This document shows positions 1 through 6,570 of a stretch of 14,646 nucleotides of DNA, in pieces. This DNA comes from DASWKG01 sp036396755 (GTDB taxonomy: Bacteria > Actinomycetota > UBA4738 > CALAEC01): contig DASWKG010000022.1 in NCBI GenBank assembly GCA_036396755.1, forward strand, positions 1 to 14,646, written 5' to 3'. Position numbers and translations under genes: made by a program. How positions within the stretch are numbered: the first letter of the stretch is position 1; every line of letters starts with the position of its first letter. The notes under the pieces are model-generated. The model was not told the origin of the DNA and made no database searches. It was given only the letters and a program-made list of their open reading frames with translations.

Positions 1-855
1 TGCGGCCAGATCGACCGCCGCGGTCACGTCGCGGCTTCCGGGATCGGTGAGGACGTCGGTGGTGACGCGGTGATCGCGGTAGGCGTGCACCGGGCCGGCC
101 CCCTCGCCCGCGACGAACCCGTAGTCGAAGAAGAACGCGTACCCGGGGGAGAGGGCCTTCGCCACGTCCTCGACGAGCGAGAGCGCCGCCGGCGAGACCG
201 GGCGCTCCTCGCCTTCGGCCAGGTCCGCTCGTTCTTCCGTCGCTGAGCCACCCTGAGCGTGGCCGGATGACGAAAGAACCGCCGGGACGTGCCGGAGGGG
301 CTCGGCCTCGACCTCGACGAGCCGCTCGTCCTCGGCCCCGACCATCACCTCGACCACGTGCCCCTCGCGCATGCGGAGCCGGTGGAACGGCAGATTGTCG
401 AGCAGCTCGTTCGCGATCACCACGTGGGCCGGGCCGTCGAGGGCTTCCCGGGGGTCGAGGCCGGCCACGGCCAGGGCCTGCCGCGCGGCGGGGCTTCGCT
501 CGACGGCCGAGTAGCGGATCGCCTCCGAGAGGTCGGGCACCGCTTGCACGCTCTCGAGGATGCCCCGCGCGAGGGTCCCGTCGCCGGCCCCCAGCTCGGT
601 GACGACGAAGGGCCGAGGCTTCCCCAGCAGCTCCCAGCACTCGCCGACCTGCCGGGCCACCAGGTCGGCGAAGGCGCCGGACACGTGGGGGCTGGTCACG
701 AAGTGCGCGTCGGGACCGACCGGGAGGCCCGCGTAGAAGCCGTCCTCGGGGTCGTAGAGGGCGGCCTCCATGAACTCGGCGAAGGTGATGGGGCCGTTCG
801 CACGGATACGGGCGATCAGCCGTCGTTCCAGGGGGGGTTCTGTGGGTCGATCCAT
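1..855 (-). CDS. MidA-family SAM-dependent methyltransferase (COG1565), 5' part only
   Basis: Predicted class I SAM-dependent protein methyltransferase. The family includes human NDUFAF7, which methylates an arginine of a complex I subunit; the bacterial substrate is not established. 285 codons are visible and the 3' end is beyond the left edge. The order of motifs is typical of the family: GPITFAEFMEAALYDP at residues 21-36, FVTSPHVSG at 52-60, the glycine-rich SAM loop ELGAGDGTLA at 87-96, IANELLDNLPF at 148-157, FFFDYG at 241-246 and YRDHRVTTD at 259-267. The ATG at 855 is chosen because GGAGGGA sits 5 nt upstream and the N-terminus matches the family. Residues about 193-209 come from a 49-nt palindrome (231-279) in a loop that is variable in the family. 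It diverges from the LVIVD protein gene with a 38-bp gap. The family call is strong; the substrate is unknown. Confidence 0.88.
   Translation of the reverse strand, partial: MDRPTEPPLERRLIARIRANGPITFAEFMEAALYDPEDGFYAGLPVGPDAHFVTSPHVSGAFADLVARQVGECWELLGKPRPFVVTELGAGDGTLARGILESVQAVPDLSEAIRYSAVERSPAARQALAVAGLDPREALDGPAHVVIANELLDNLPFHRLRMREGHVVEVMVGAEDERLVEVEAEPLRHVPAVLSSSGHAQGGSATEERADLAEGEERPVSPAALSLVEDVAKALSPGYAFFFDYGFVAGEGAGPVHAYRDHRVTTDVLTDPGSRDVTAAVDLAA
231..279. repeat. REP-like imperfect palindrome inside the methyltransferase gene
   Basis: The outer arms GTTCTTCCGTC (231-241) and GACGAAAGAAC (269-279) pair at 10 of 11 positions. Inside them GCCAC (247-251) pairs perfectly with GTGGC (259-263) around a 7-nt loop CCTGAGC. 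A 5x5 internal loop separates the two stems. The whole segment is open in the methyltransferase frame. It encodes a Ser/Gly/Ala/Glu-rich linker unlike the well-conserved flanks. This is how a palindromic extragenic-type repeat that landed in a coding sequence would look. No second copy was seen in this window. Confidence 0.55.
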
Positions 856-878
856 GCCGCTCCCTCCGGGGAAGGCCG

Positions 879-887
879 AGGGTAGCA
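879..887 (-). promoter_or_regulatory. Candidate extended -10 promoter for the methyltransferase gene
   Basis: On the minus strand the string reads TGC-TACCCT, an extended -10 (TGN-TANNNT). A transcript starting about 7 nt downstream (near 872-873) would have a leader of about 17 nt containing the GGAGGGA ribosome site at 861-867. No convincing -35 is present, which an extended -10 can tolerate. It overlaps the ribosome-binding region of the divergent gene, so the two units would interfere if both are active. Confidence 0.3.
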
Positions 888-893
888 GGAGGT

Positions 894-2468
894 ATGCAAC
901 CGGGCGGCGTCGAACCTGTAGGTATGAGCCACGGATCGCTCCACCTCGTGGCCCGCGTTTCTCTCCTCCTCGCCCTCATCGCGACGACGCTCAGCGTGCC
1001 TGCGGCCGCCGCGATGGCAGAGGACTCCATCGTCAAATCGGACAACATCGAGCTGCTCGGGACGCTGCCGAGCCCGGGCGTCTTCGGGGCGCGGTTCCGC
1101 GGCGAGGTGATGTACGTGACCGGCGCGACCGGCCTCACCACCTACGACGTCTCCGACCCCCGAAGCCCCCAGCTCCTCGGGGCCCTGCCGCTCCCGCACT
1201 TCGAGAACGAGGACGTGGACCTGGGCGGCGACATCCTTCTGATCAGCAACGACGCCGCCGAGTCGGCCGGCATCCTGTACGTGATCGACATCTCCGATCC
1301 CGCCAACCCCCAGCTCCTTGCGGCGCACGACATGGGTGGCAATGTGGCCACCGCGCAGGTCTTCGGCGGGCCCGGGCACACCGCGAGCTGCGTGCTCGGG
1401 TGCACGTTCGCCTGGGTCACCGACGGCTCGGCCATCCGGGTGATCGACCTGCGGAACCCGGCGGCTCCGGTGAACCTCGGCACGTTCCCCACCCCCGCCG
1501 GCGGCGGCATCGTGACCCACGACGTGCAGGTCGACGGTAACGGCCTCGTGTGGGTGACGGGCTTCGGCGGCACGTTCGCCTATCGCCTTCCCGAGGGCTA
1601 CACGGGCGCCGGGCTCGGCGACCTGGTCGCGAAGACGAACGCCGACGGCTCGAGTACCTACATCACCGAGCTCGGGGCGGGCGACGGCTCGAAGTACAAC
1701 GACTACATCCACCACAATTCCCGCCGGCTCGCCGGCTCCGACGTGGTGTACGTGACCGAGGAGGACTACAACCGGCCGGGCTGCCGCGGGGCCGGCTCGT
1801 TCCAGGCCTGGCGCCTGCCGCTCGATCCCGTCACCGGACAGCCGACCGGCGTCGACCTGACCCCGATCTCTCAATGGACCACCGAGCTCCTCGCCGACAC
1901 GGGGAACGCCGCCGCGGTGTGCTCGGCTCACTACTTCGACGTGCGTCACAACGTGGTCGCGCAGGGCTGGTACGAGCAGGGCGTGCGGCTGCTCGACGTG
2001 AGCGACCCGGCGAACATCCGGCAGATCGGCTATCTCTACACGCCCCAGACCGCCACCTGGGCGGCCCACTTCCCGCCCACCGACCCCACCGGCCGGGTGA
2101 TCTATTCGCTCGACGCCTCCCACGGCATCGACGTGCTGGAGTGGGACCGGCCCACCGAGGGGCTGCTGTCGGTGCCGAAGGAACCCGACCCCGACCCCGA
2201 CCCCGATCCCGATCCCGATCCCGATCCGAAGTGCAAGGACAAGGACAAGGACAAGGACAAGGGGAAGGGCAACGACAAGGGGAACGGGAACGGTCACGAC
2301 AAGAAGTGTGAGAAGGAGGAGGAGGGCAACGCGCGGTCGATGCGCAGCTCCTCGAACGGCGCGCCCACGGTGGTGGCCCCGATCCTTCCCCAGTGGCGCA
2401 CCGGCTCGCCCCTGGGCCTGCCGGACCGTCGCTTCGGCTACGCCTGCCGCATCGTGCTGTCGGCCTGA
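894..2468 (+). CDS. Secreted LVIVD-repeat beta-propeller protein with Asp-Pro/Lys-Asp tail
   Basis: 524 residues. An N-terminal signal peptide (hydrophobic segment about 21-40, ending SVPAAAAMA) indicates export. LVIVD-type repeats, a beta-propeller surface-protein motif, are seen as TTYDVSDPRSPQLLG (82-96), LYVIDISDPANPQLL (128-142), IRVIDLRNPAAPVNLG (181-196) and VRLLDVSDPANIRQIG (364-379). Residues 432-445 are seven Asp-Pro pairs and 446-472 a Lys/Asp/Gly/Asn stretch bounded by Cys447 and Cys472. After this the protein continues for about 50 residues without a membrane anchor or sorting motif. The role is unknown; such tails may bind cations or span the cell wall (inference). Start: ATG 894 has AGGAGG only 1 nt upstream, which is too close; ATG 924 gives a tidier signal peptide but a weak ribosome site. 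The Nudix gene follows 26 bp later on the same strand. Confidence 0.8.
   Translation: MQPGGVEPVGMSHGSLHLVARVSLLLALIATTLSVPAAAAMAEDSIVKSDNIELLGTLPSPGVFGARFRGEVMYVTGATGLTTYDVSDPRSPQLLGALPLPHFENEDVDLGGDILLISNDAAESAGILYVIDISDPANPQLLAAHDMGGNVATAQVFGGPGHTASCVLGCTFAWVTDGSAIRVIDLRNPAAPVNLGTFPTPAGGGIVTHDVQVDGNGLVWVTGFGGTFAYRLPEGYTGAGLGDLVAKTNADGSSTYITELGAGDGSKYNDYIHHNSRRLAGSDVVYVTEEDYNRPGCRGAGSFQAWRLPLDPVTGQPTGVDLTPISQWTTELLADTGNAAAVCSAHYFDVRHNVVAQGWYEQGVRLLDVSDPANIRQIGYLYTPQTATWAAHFPPTDPTGRVIYSLDASHGIDVLEWDRPTEGLLSVPKEPDPDPDPDPDPDPDPKCKDKDKDKDKGKGNDKGNGNGHDKKCEKEEEGNARSMRSSSNGAPTVVAPILPQWRTGSPLGLPDRRFGYACRIVLSA
2187..2261 (+). repeat. In-frame hexanucleotide microsatellites coding (DP)7 and (KD)4K
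   Basis: Positions 2187-2228 contain seven GA(C/T)CC(C/G) units encoding Asp-Pro. Positions 2235-2258 contain four AAGGAC units encoding Lys-Asp, followed by AAG. Because each unit is 6 nt, gain or loss of units by slippage keeps the reading frame and changes only the tail length. Within the DP block the codons switch from GAC (first three) to GAT (last four), which suggests two rounds of unit expansion. Confidence 0.85.
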
Positions 2469-2494
2469 CCCTGCCGTTCTGAGAGAATCGCGGC

Positions 2495-3160
2495 GTGATC
2501 GACCCTGTTCCGCCGCGCCCGGCCGCCACCGTCATCGTCGCCCGCCAGGGCGATGGGCGCGTGGAGGTGCTCACCCTTCGCCGGGCGCCCGGGAGCCGCT
2601 TCGCACCGGGCTTCGTGGTATTCCCCGGCGGGACGGTCGACGCCGACGACGCCGCGCTCGCCGTCCGCCTGTTCGCCGACGAGGACGAGGCCGCCCGGGC
2701 CTGCGCCGTCCGCGAGCTGTACGAGGAGACGGGGCTGCTGCTCACGGCCGACGGCCTCGCGGAGGCGCCGCCCGGGGGGCCCTTCGAGGGCCTCGGCTTC
2801 CGGCCGCCGATGCCCTCCCGGCTGGTCGAGGTCTCGCGCTGGGTGGCGCCCGAGTTCCTCGAGGTTCGTTTCGACGCGCGGTTCTTCGCCGTGGCCGCGC
2901 CCGCGGGGCTCCGGCTGGTCCCCGACGGGGTCGAGATCGCGGAGGCGCGCTGGGTCGGCCCGGCCTCGGTGCTCTCGGAGAACGCCGCGGGCGAGGCGCC
3001 GCTGATGTGGCCGACCCTCGTGATGCTCGAGGCGCTCGCGCGCTGCCGGACGGTCGAGGAGGTGCTGGCGCTCGAGGTGCGGCAGGTCGCCCCCCCGATC
3101 GCGACCACCCGGCGGCGGGTGGGCTTCCCCGAGGGCGTCCGGGGCGCCTCGTCGTCGTGA
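2495..3160 (+). CDS. Nudix hydrolase with expanded Nudix box
   Basis: 221 residues. Nudix enzymes hydrolyse a nucleoside diphosphate linked to another moiety, using a Mg-binding helix. The signature is recognisable but split: GG at residues 45-46 and RELYEETG at 73-80, with Glu74, Glu77 and Glu78 as likely metal ligands. The distance between the first Gly and the RE pair is about 13 residues longer than in the standard GX5EX7REUXEEXGU box. Boxes with an insert here occur in the NUDT19/RP2p-like group, some of which cleave CoA derivatives, so a CoA or acyl-CoA substrate is possible but unproven. The start is GTG, 26 bp after the upstream stop, with no clear ribosome site; GAGAAT ends 6 nt before it. 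The stop overlaps the next gene's start (GTGA), so the two are very probably co-translated. Confidence 0.85.
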   Translation: MIDPVPPRPAATVIVARQGDGRVEVLTLRRAPGSRFAPGFVVFPGGTVDADDAALAVRLFADEDEAARACAVRELYEETGLLLTADGLAEAPPGGPFEGLGFRPPMPSRLVEVSRWVAPEFLEVRFDARFFAVAAPAGLRLVPDGVEIAEARWVGPASVLSENAAGEAPLMWPTLVMLEALARCRTVEEVLALEVRQVAPPIATTRRRVGFPEGVRGASSS

Positions 3161-4053
3161 CCCGCGTCCGGCGCGTCCTCGCCCCGAACCCCGGCCCCTT
3201 CACGCTCGAGGGGACGAACACCTGGGTGATCGGCGACCGGCCGTCGATCGTGATCGACCCCGGGCCCGACGATCCCGGCCACCTCCTCTCGGTGGTCGAC
3301 GAGGGAGAGCCGGTCGGCGCGATCCTCCTGACCCACCGGCACCCCGACCACGCGCCCGGCGCGGCCCGGCTGGCCGAGGCGACCGCGGCCCCGGTCTACG
3401 CGTTCCGACCCGAGGGCGACGAGCGCCCGATCCGGCACAATCAGGTGCTCGAGGTGGGGGGAGCCTCGGTCCGGGCCGTGCACACGCCCGGGCACACCGC
3501 GGATCACCTCGCCTTCTTCCTGGAGGAAGACCGCGCGCTCTTCACCGGCGACGCGGTGCTGGGTCGGGGGACGAGCGTCGTCGACCCGCCCGACGGCGAC
3601 ATGATCGCCTACCTCCACTCGCTGAACGAGATGCGGGGGCTCGGTCCGCGGACCATCTACCCCGGCCACGGCCCGGCGGTGTTCGACGCGGTCGCGAAGC
3701 TCGACCAGTACGCGGCGCATCGCCTGCGGCGCGAGGAGCAGGTGATCGAGGCGCTGGCGGGCGGGAAGGGGACCGCCGCCGAGATGGTGCCGGGCATCTA
3801 CGGCGAGGAGGTGACCGGCCCGATGCAGCCGGTCGCGGCGCGGTCGGTGCTCGCGCACTTGCTCAAGCTCGAGCGTGAGGGGAAGGTGGCGCGCAGCGGC
3901 GCGGTCGACCACTTCGTCCTCGTGGAGCAGAAGCCGTGCGCGCGCTGCGGGCGGCTGGCCGCGCCCCGCAGCCGCTACTGCCGGCAGTGCAGCATGGACA
4001 TGCTCCAGGAGGGGCCGAGGCGGGGCGAGGAGACCGGCCCCGCCGTTCGCTGA
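3157..4053 (+). CDS. MBL-fold metallo-hydrolase, LACTB2-like, with C-terminal zinc-ribbon tail
   Basis: 298 residues starting at the GTG of a GTGA overlap with the Nudix stop. The two-metal site is complete: HRHPDH (His60, His62, Asp64, His65), His113 in the HTPGH segment, Asp132 in FTGD and His171 in YPGHG. The N-terminus NPGPFTLEGTNTWVIG and a C-terminal winged-helix-like region (about 185-255) match the LACTB2 type of MBL protein, whose human member is an endoribonuclease. Here the reaction could be RNA cleavage or thioester hydrolysis. Beyond the usual end a tail carries Cys261-x2-Cys264-x10-Cys275-x2-Cys278, a zinc-ribbon spacing, then an Arg/Glu-rich end. The Nudix neighbour suggests a shared task in nucleotide or CoA-thioester clean-up (inference). 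Confidence 0.87.
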   Translation: MTRVRRVLAPNPGPFTLEGTNTWVIGDRPSIVIDPGPDDPGHLLSVVDEGEPVGAILLTHRHPDHAPGAARLAEATAAPVYAFRPEGDERPIRHNQVLEVGGASVRAVHTPGHTADHLAFFLEEDRALFTGDAVLGRGTSVVDPPDGDMIAYLHSLNEMRGLGPRTIYPGHGPAVFDAVAKLDQYAAHRLRREEQVIEALAGGKGTAAEMVPGIYGEEVTGPMQPVAARSVLAHLLKLEREGKVARSGAVDHFVLVEQKPCARCGRLAAPRSRYCRQCSMDMLQEGPRRGEETGPAVR

Positions 4054-4055
4054 GG

Positions 4056-4061
4056 TATCCT
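4056..4061 (+). promoter_or_regulatory. Candidate -10 box for a leaderless transcript
   Basis: TATCCT fits the actinobacterial -10 pattern TANNNT. It ends 7 nt before the GTG at 4069, so transcription would begin at or within a base of the start codon. No -35 resemblance is present at the expected distance. It lies in the 15-bp gap after the MBL gene. Confidence 0.35.
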
Positions 4062-4068
4062 GCGCCCC

Positions 4069-4431
4069 GTGCGCGCCGAGCTGACCCGCCCAGACGACCC
4101 CGGCCGCATCGTCGGCGCCGCCGAGTGGGACGGCGTGCGCGCCCGGGTGACCGAGGCCGAGGACGACCAGGTCCGGGCCGCGTTCGAGCGCATCTTCCGG
4201 GTGTCACCGGTCGCGATCGACGACCCCTCCCGCCGGCGAGCGGGCACGAGCGGTCCTGTCCTCGCGGAGCCCGGCGACCTCGACTGGTTCATGGCCGCCG
4301 CCGAGGTCCGCGGCGCCGCCGAGGGCTTCAGCGTTCGGTTCGCCCCCGAGCGCCCCGGCGGCTGGGACCCCGCCGCCTCCTACCGCCCGCTCCGCACCTG
4401 GGTGGCGGAGCGCGAGCGCCCCGCGGGCTGA
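4069..4431 (+). CDS. Small conserved-looking hypothetical protein
   Basis: 120 residues, not recognised. It is soluble, without signal peptide or membrane segment, rich in Arg, Glu, Asp and Ala. Tryptophan-containing stretches such as DLDWFMAAAEVRG and ASYRPLRTW look like structured core rather than random sequence. The start is GTG, 15 bp after the MBL stop. No good Shine-Dalgarno is present (a GAGG lies 13 nt away), but a TATCCT hexamer ends 7 nt upstream, so a leaderless message is possible. The spacing suggests it belongs to the Nudix-MBL cluster. It ends 10 bp from the stop of the convergent propeller gene. Coding is supported by its snug fit between neighbours and by the absence of a better ORF in any frame. 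Confidence 0.65.
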   Translation: MRAELTRPDDPGRIVGAAEWDGVRARVTEAEDDQVRAAFERIFRVSPVAIDDPSRRRAGTSGPVLAEPGDLDWFMAAAEVRGAAEGFSVRFAPERPGGWDPAASYRPLRTWVAERERPAG

Positions 4432-4437
4432 GCCCCT

Positions 4438-4451
4438 CCCGCTACGGCGGG
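4438..4451. terminator. GC hairpin with TACG loop at a convergent junction
   Basis: CCCGC-TACG-GCGGG is a perfect 5-bp GC stem. On the plus strand it closes a C(UACG)G tetraloop, one of the exceptionally stable UNCG class. It starts 6 nt after the plus-strand stop (4429-4431) and contains the TAG stop of the minus-strand propeller gene (4442-4444). No T-tract follows on either side, so it would be a non-canonical, possibly bidirectional terminator or an mRNA 3'-end stabiliser. A competing pairing of GCGGG 4423-4427 with 4438-4442 exists. Confidence 0.4.
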
Positions 4452-6442
4452 CAGTTCATGGTGCAGGGGACGTCGGGGGGCACGTCGCCGCCCACGCGGA
4501 ACCCGGTGCCGATCGGGGTGGCGTCGACCACGATCCGCCCCTGGTCGGCCCCCGCGGCGCTCGTCGCCTCGGTCGCCTGAAGGACCGCGCCCGGCCCGAG
4601 GAGCGACAGGCCGTCCTCTCCGAGCGTCTCGAAGGGTGCCTCGACGACCAGTCCCTGATCGGTGACCGTCACCGTCCACCCGGCCGGTGTCGACACCCCG
4701 GGCGAGGGACACCCTTCCTCTTGTTCCCACCAGATGGACTGCCCCGGCAGCCCGACGCGCACGGTGCTCCGGCACCCGCCGCTCGAGGCCGACACCGCCC
4801 ACGACAGGGGCGCCCAGTCGGAGGCGGGCCGGGCGGCGGTCCCGATCTCGATCACCAGCGACTCGGGCTCGTGGTCGACCCCGTCGTCGCCGACCGGGGT
4901 CGACACGTAGGTGGTCTCGTACCGGGCCGAGTGGAGGTCGGCCACGTCGAGCGAGGCGGGACGGGAGTCCCGACCCAGGCCGGTGGCGTTGGCGTCGCCG
5001 GCCGCGTCGAGGAGGTGCGGCCCGTCCTGGGCCCGGAGCTTCGCCCCGCCCCGATAGGCCACGGTGGTGTAGTCGCGGGTGGCAGGCCCGCCGCCCGGGG
5101 CTTCGCTGTAGCCGGCCACGAACGCGAGCGAGCCGTCCGGGGTCACGGCGCCGTACGAGGCGAAGTCCGCGGCCCCGTTGTCGTAGACCGACTCCCACAC
5201 GCGGAGGCCGGTCGGCGCGTCCAGCGCCAGCAGCACGTAGTTGTTGGCGCCCGGGGAGGACTGGCTGGTCCCGGTGGCGTAGAGCAGCTCGCGCGAGGCG
5301 TCGAGCGACAGCGACATCCCCACGTCGTACAGCCCGCCGTCGTAGCGGGTGGCCCACCGGAGGCCGCCGTCCTCGGCGTCGTAGGCCACCACCGCCATGT
5401 CCGTGGTGGCTCCCGACACGTCACCCGAGACGTAGACGAGGCGCCCGTCGGTGGCCAGGGCCCGCCCGACGTCGATCCCCGAGGCGGGCCCGTCGTACCG
5501 GGACGCCCACACCTCGTCGCCGGTCGTGGCGTCGTAGGCGAGCGTGACGAAGTCGGAGCCCACTCCCGGGCTCCCGCCGTCGCCGGTCACGAAGACGAGC
5601 GAGCCGTCGGGGTGCACCGCCAGGGCCGAGGGCTGTTCCGATCCCCGCGCGTCGTGGCGGGCCAGCCACTCCTGCTCCCCGGTGGCCGCGTCGTAGGCGA
5701 GCGTGACGATGTCGAAGAAGGAGACCACCCCCGAGCTCAGCCCGGTGGCGAACACCCGCTCGCCGTCGGGGCTCACGGCGACCCGCAGGGCGTTGTCGGC
5801 GAACTGGAGCTGGTCGTAGTGCGCTTTCCACAGCATGGCTCCGGTGGCGGCGTCGAGGGCCAGCAACGTGAAGTCGGTGCTGGTGCCCTGGACCGCGGGA
5901 CGGACGCTGGTCCCGGCCACGAAGAGCCGGGAGCCGTCGGGCGACACCGCGATGTCGAACACGGAGTCGTCGCCGCCCTCGTCGAACACCTCTTCCCATC
6001 GACGCTGCCCGGTCGCGGCATCGTAGGCGACGGTGGCGATGTCGAGGTCGCTGCGGCGACCGGTCACGAACAGGGTCTCGCCGTCGGGGGAGGGGATCAT
6101 GGCCTCCGGGAAGTCACTGGCCTGCGGCGGCCCGCCGTACTGGTCCCACCAGAGCGGGGTGCCGCTCTGGGCTTCGTAGGCCACCGTGGCCCAGTCGAAG
6201 GGGCTGGAGGGGTTGCTCTGCCGGACGTACCCGGTCACGAACACCCGCCCCGCCGTGGCCGCGACGTCCTTCACGGTGTCGATGTCCCCGTGGGGGCCCG
6301 CCCACCGGGCCACCCACGCCCGGCAGCCGGGCGGGCACCCGGGGGCCTCCGGTGTGGCGGCCACCGGCACGAGCGGGGCGAGGAGGGCGATGAGCAGACC
6401 GAGGATCGCCGCCCTCGCGCCGCTGCCGGTGATGGGGGTCAT
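4442..6442 (-). CDS. Secreted PQQ-like (BamB/YVTN-type) beta-propeller protein
   Basis: 666 residues with a signal peptide (hydrophobic about 10-29, ending VPVAAT) followed by a small CPPGC motif at 36-40. Eight repeats of the form D-(I/F/M)-x-T-(V/L)-A-(Y/L)-D-A-x-T-G-x3-W begin near residues 83, 134, 190, 244, 297, 348, 401 and 457, a period of 51-56. Each is followed by SPDG-x-x-(L/V)FV(T/A)G. This is the blade pattern of PQQ-like quinoprotein propellers. I see no residues that establish PQQ binding, so a binding or scaffold role outside the cell is more likely. Residues about 480-666 form a separate beta-rich domain with Cys in pairs, ending CTMNCPP. The ATG overlaps the stop of the 43-codon ORF (ATGA) and has no good ribosome site of its own, which implies translational coupling. 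Confidence 0.83.
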   Translation of the reverse strand: MTPITGSGARAAILGLLIALLAPLVPVAATPEAPGCPPGCRAWVARWAGPHGDIDTVKDVAATAGRVFVTGYVRQSNPSSPFDWATVAYEAQSGTPLWWDQYGGPPQASDFPEAMIPSPDGETLFVTGRRSDLDIATVAYDAATGQRRWEEVFDEGGDDSVFDIAVSPDGSRLFVAGTSVRPAVQGTSTDFTLLALDAATGAMLWKAHYDQLQFADNALRVAVSPDGERVFATGLSSGVVSFFDIVTLAYDAATGEQEWLARHDARGSEQPSALAVHPDGSLVFVTGDGGSPGVGSDFVTLAYDATTGDEVWASRYDGPASGIDVGRALATDGRLVYVSGDVSGATTDMAVVAYDAEDGGLRWATRYDGGLYDVGMSLSLDASRELLYATGTSQSSPGANNYVLLALDAPTGLRVWESVYDNGAADFASYGAVTPDGSLAFVAGYSEAPGGGPATRDYTTVAYRGGAKLRAQDGPHLLDAAGDANATGLGRDSRPASLDVADLHSARYETTYVSTPVGDDGVDHEPESLVIEIGTAARPASDWAPLSWAVSASSGGCRSTVRVGLPGQSIWWEQEEGCPSPGVSTPAGWTVTVTDQGLVVEAPFETLGEDGLSLLGPGAVLQATEATSAAGADQGRIVVDATPIGTGFRVGGDVPPDVPCTMNCPP

Positions 6443-6570
6443 CTCGTCTCAGCCCCGGGCCGCGGGTAGGCCGAGGCCGGTGTCACCGCAAGCAGGGTCG
6501 CTACCAGCGCTCCGCCCACGGCGCGAGCCGCACGCGCAGCCCGCCGGCTCGGGGCGGCTGGGTTGGACAT
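6439..6570 (-). CDS. Tiny secreted-peptide ORF coupled to the propeller gene
   Basis: 43 codons. An Arg-rich N-region (PSRRAARAAR), a hydrophobic core (residues about 18-29) and an ASA cleavage site at 32-34 make up a near-textbook signal peptide. Cleavage after residue 34 would leave only YPRPGAETR. A good ribosome site, GAGAGG (6578-6583), lies 7 nt before the ATG, whereas the following propeller gene has none; the two overlap as ATGA. It may be a real short exported peptide, a leader ORF that delivers ribosomes to the propeller start, or a remnant of a longer secreted protein. An in-frame upstream extension to 6846 exists but runs back over the divergent gene and lacks a ribosome site. Confidence 0.5.
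   Translation of the reverse strand: MSNPAAPSRRAARAARAVGGALVATLLAVTPASAYPRPGAETR

Noticed and set aside
816..2297. 493-codon minus-strand ORF opposite the LVIVD protein gene
   Set aside because: It is the antisense of the plus-strand gene; its product is His/Val/Gly/Arg-rich with VLVLVL and IGIGIG runs that simply mirror the DP/KD repeats. The plus frame has recognisable LVIVD motifs and a signal peptide.
2308..3156. N-terminal extension of the MBL protein back to 2308
   Set aside because: This part is the wrong frame of the Nudix gene and is almost all Arg, Ala, Gly and Pro; the GTG at 3157 in a GTGA overlap is the natural start.
1831..3912. 693-codon minus-strand ORF spanning three plus-strand genes
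   Set aside because: Its length is a by-product of very GC-rich codons. The product is Arg/Ser/Pro-rich without motifs, and it lies opposite genes with clear Nudix and MBL signatures.
4721..6469. 582-codon plus-strand ORF opposite the secreted propeller
   Set aside because: Antisense shadow: composition biased to Gly, Val, His and Arg with no domain, while the minus frame shows eight regular propeller repeats.
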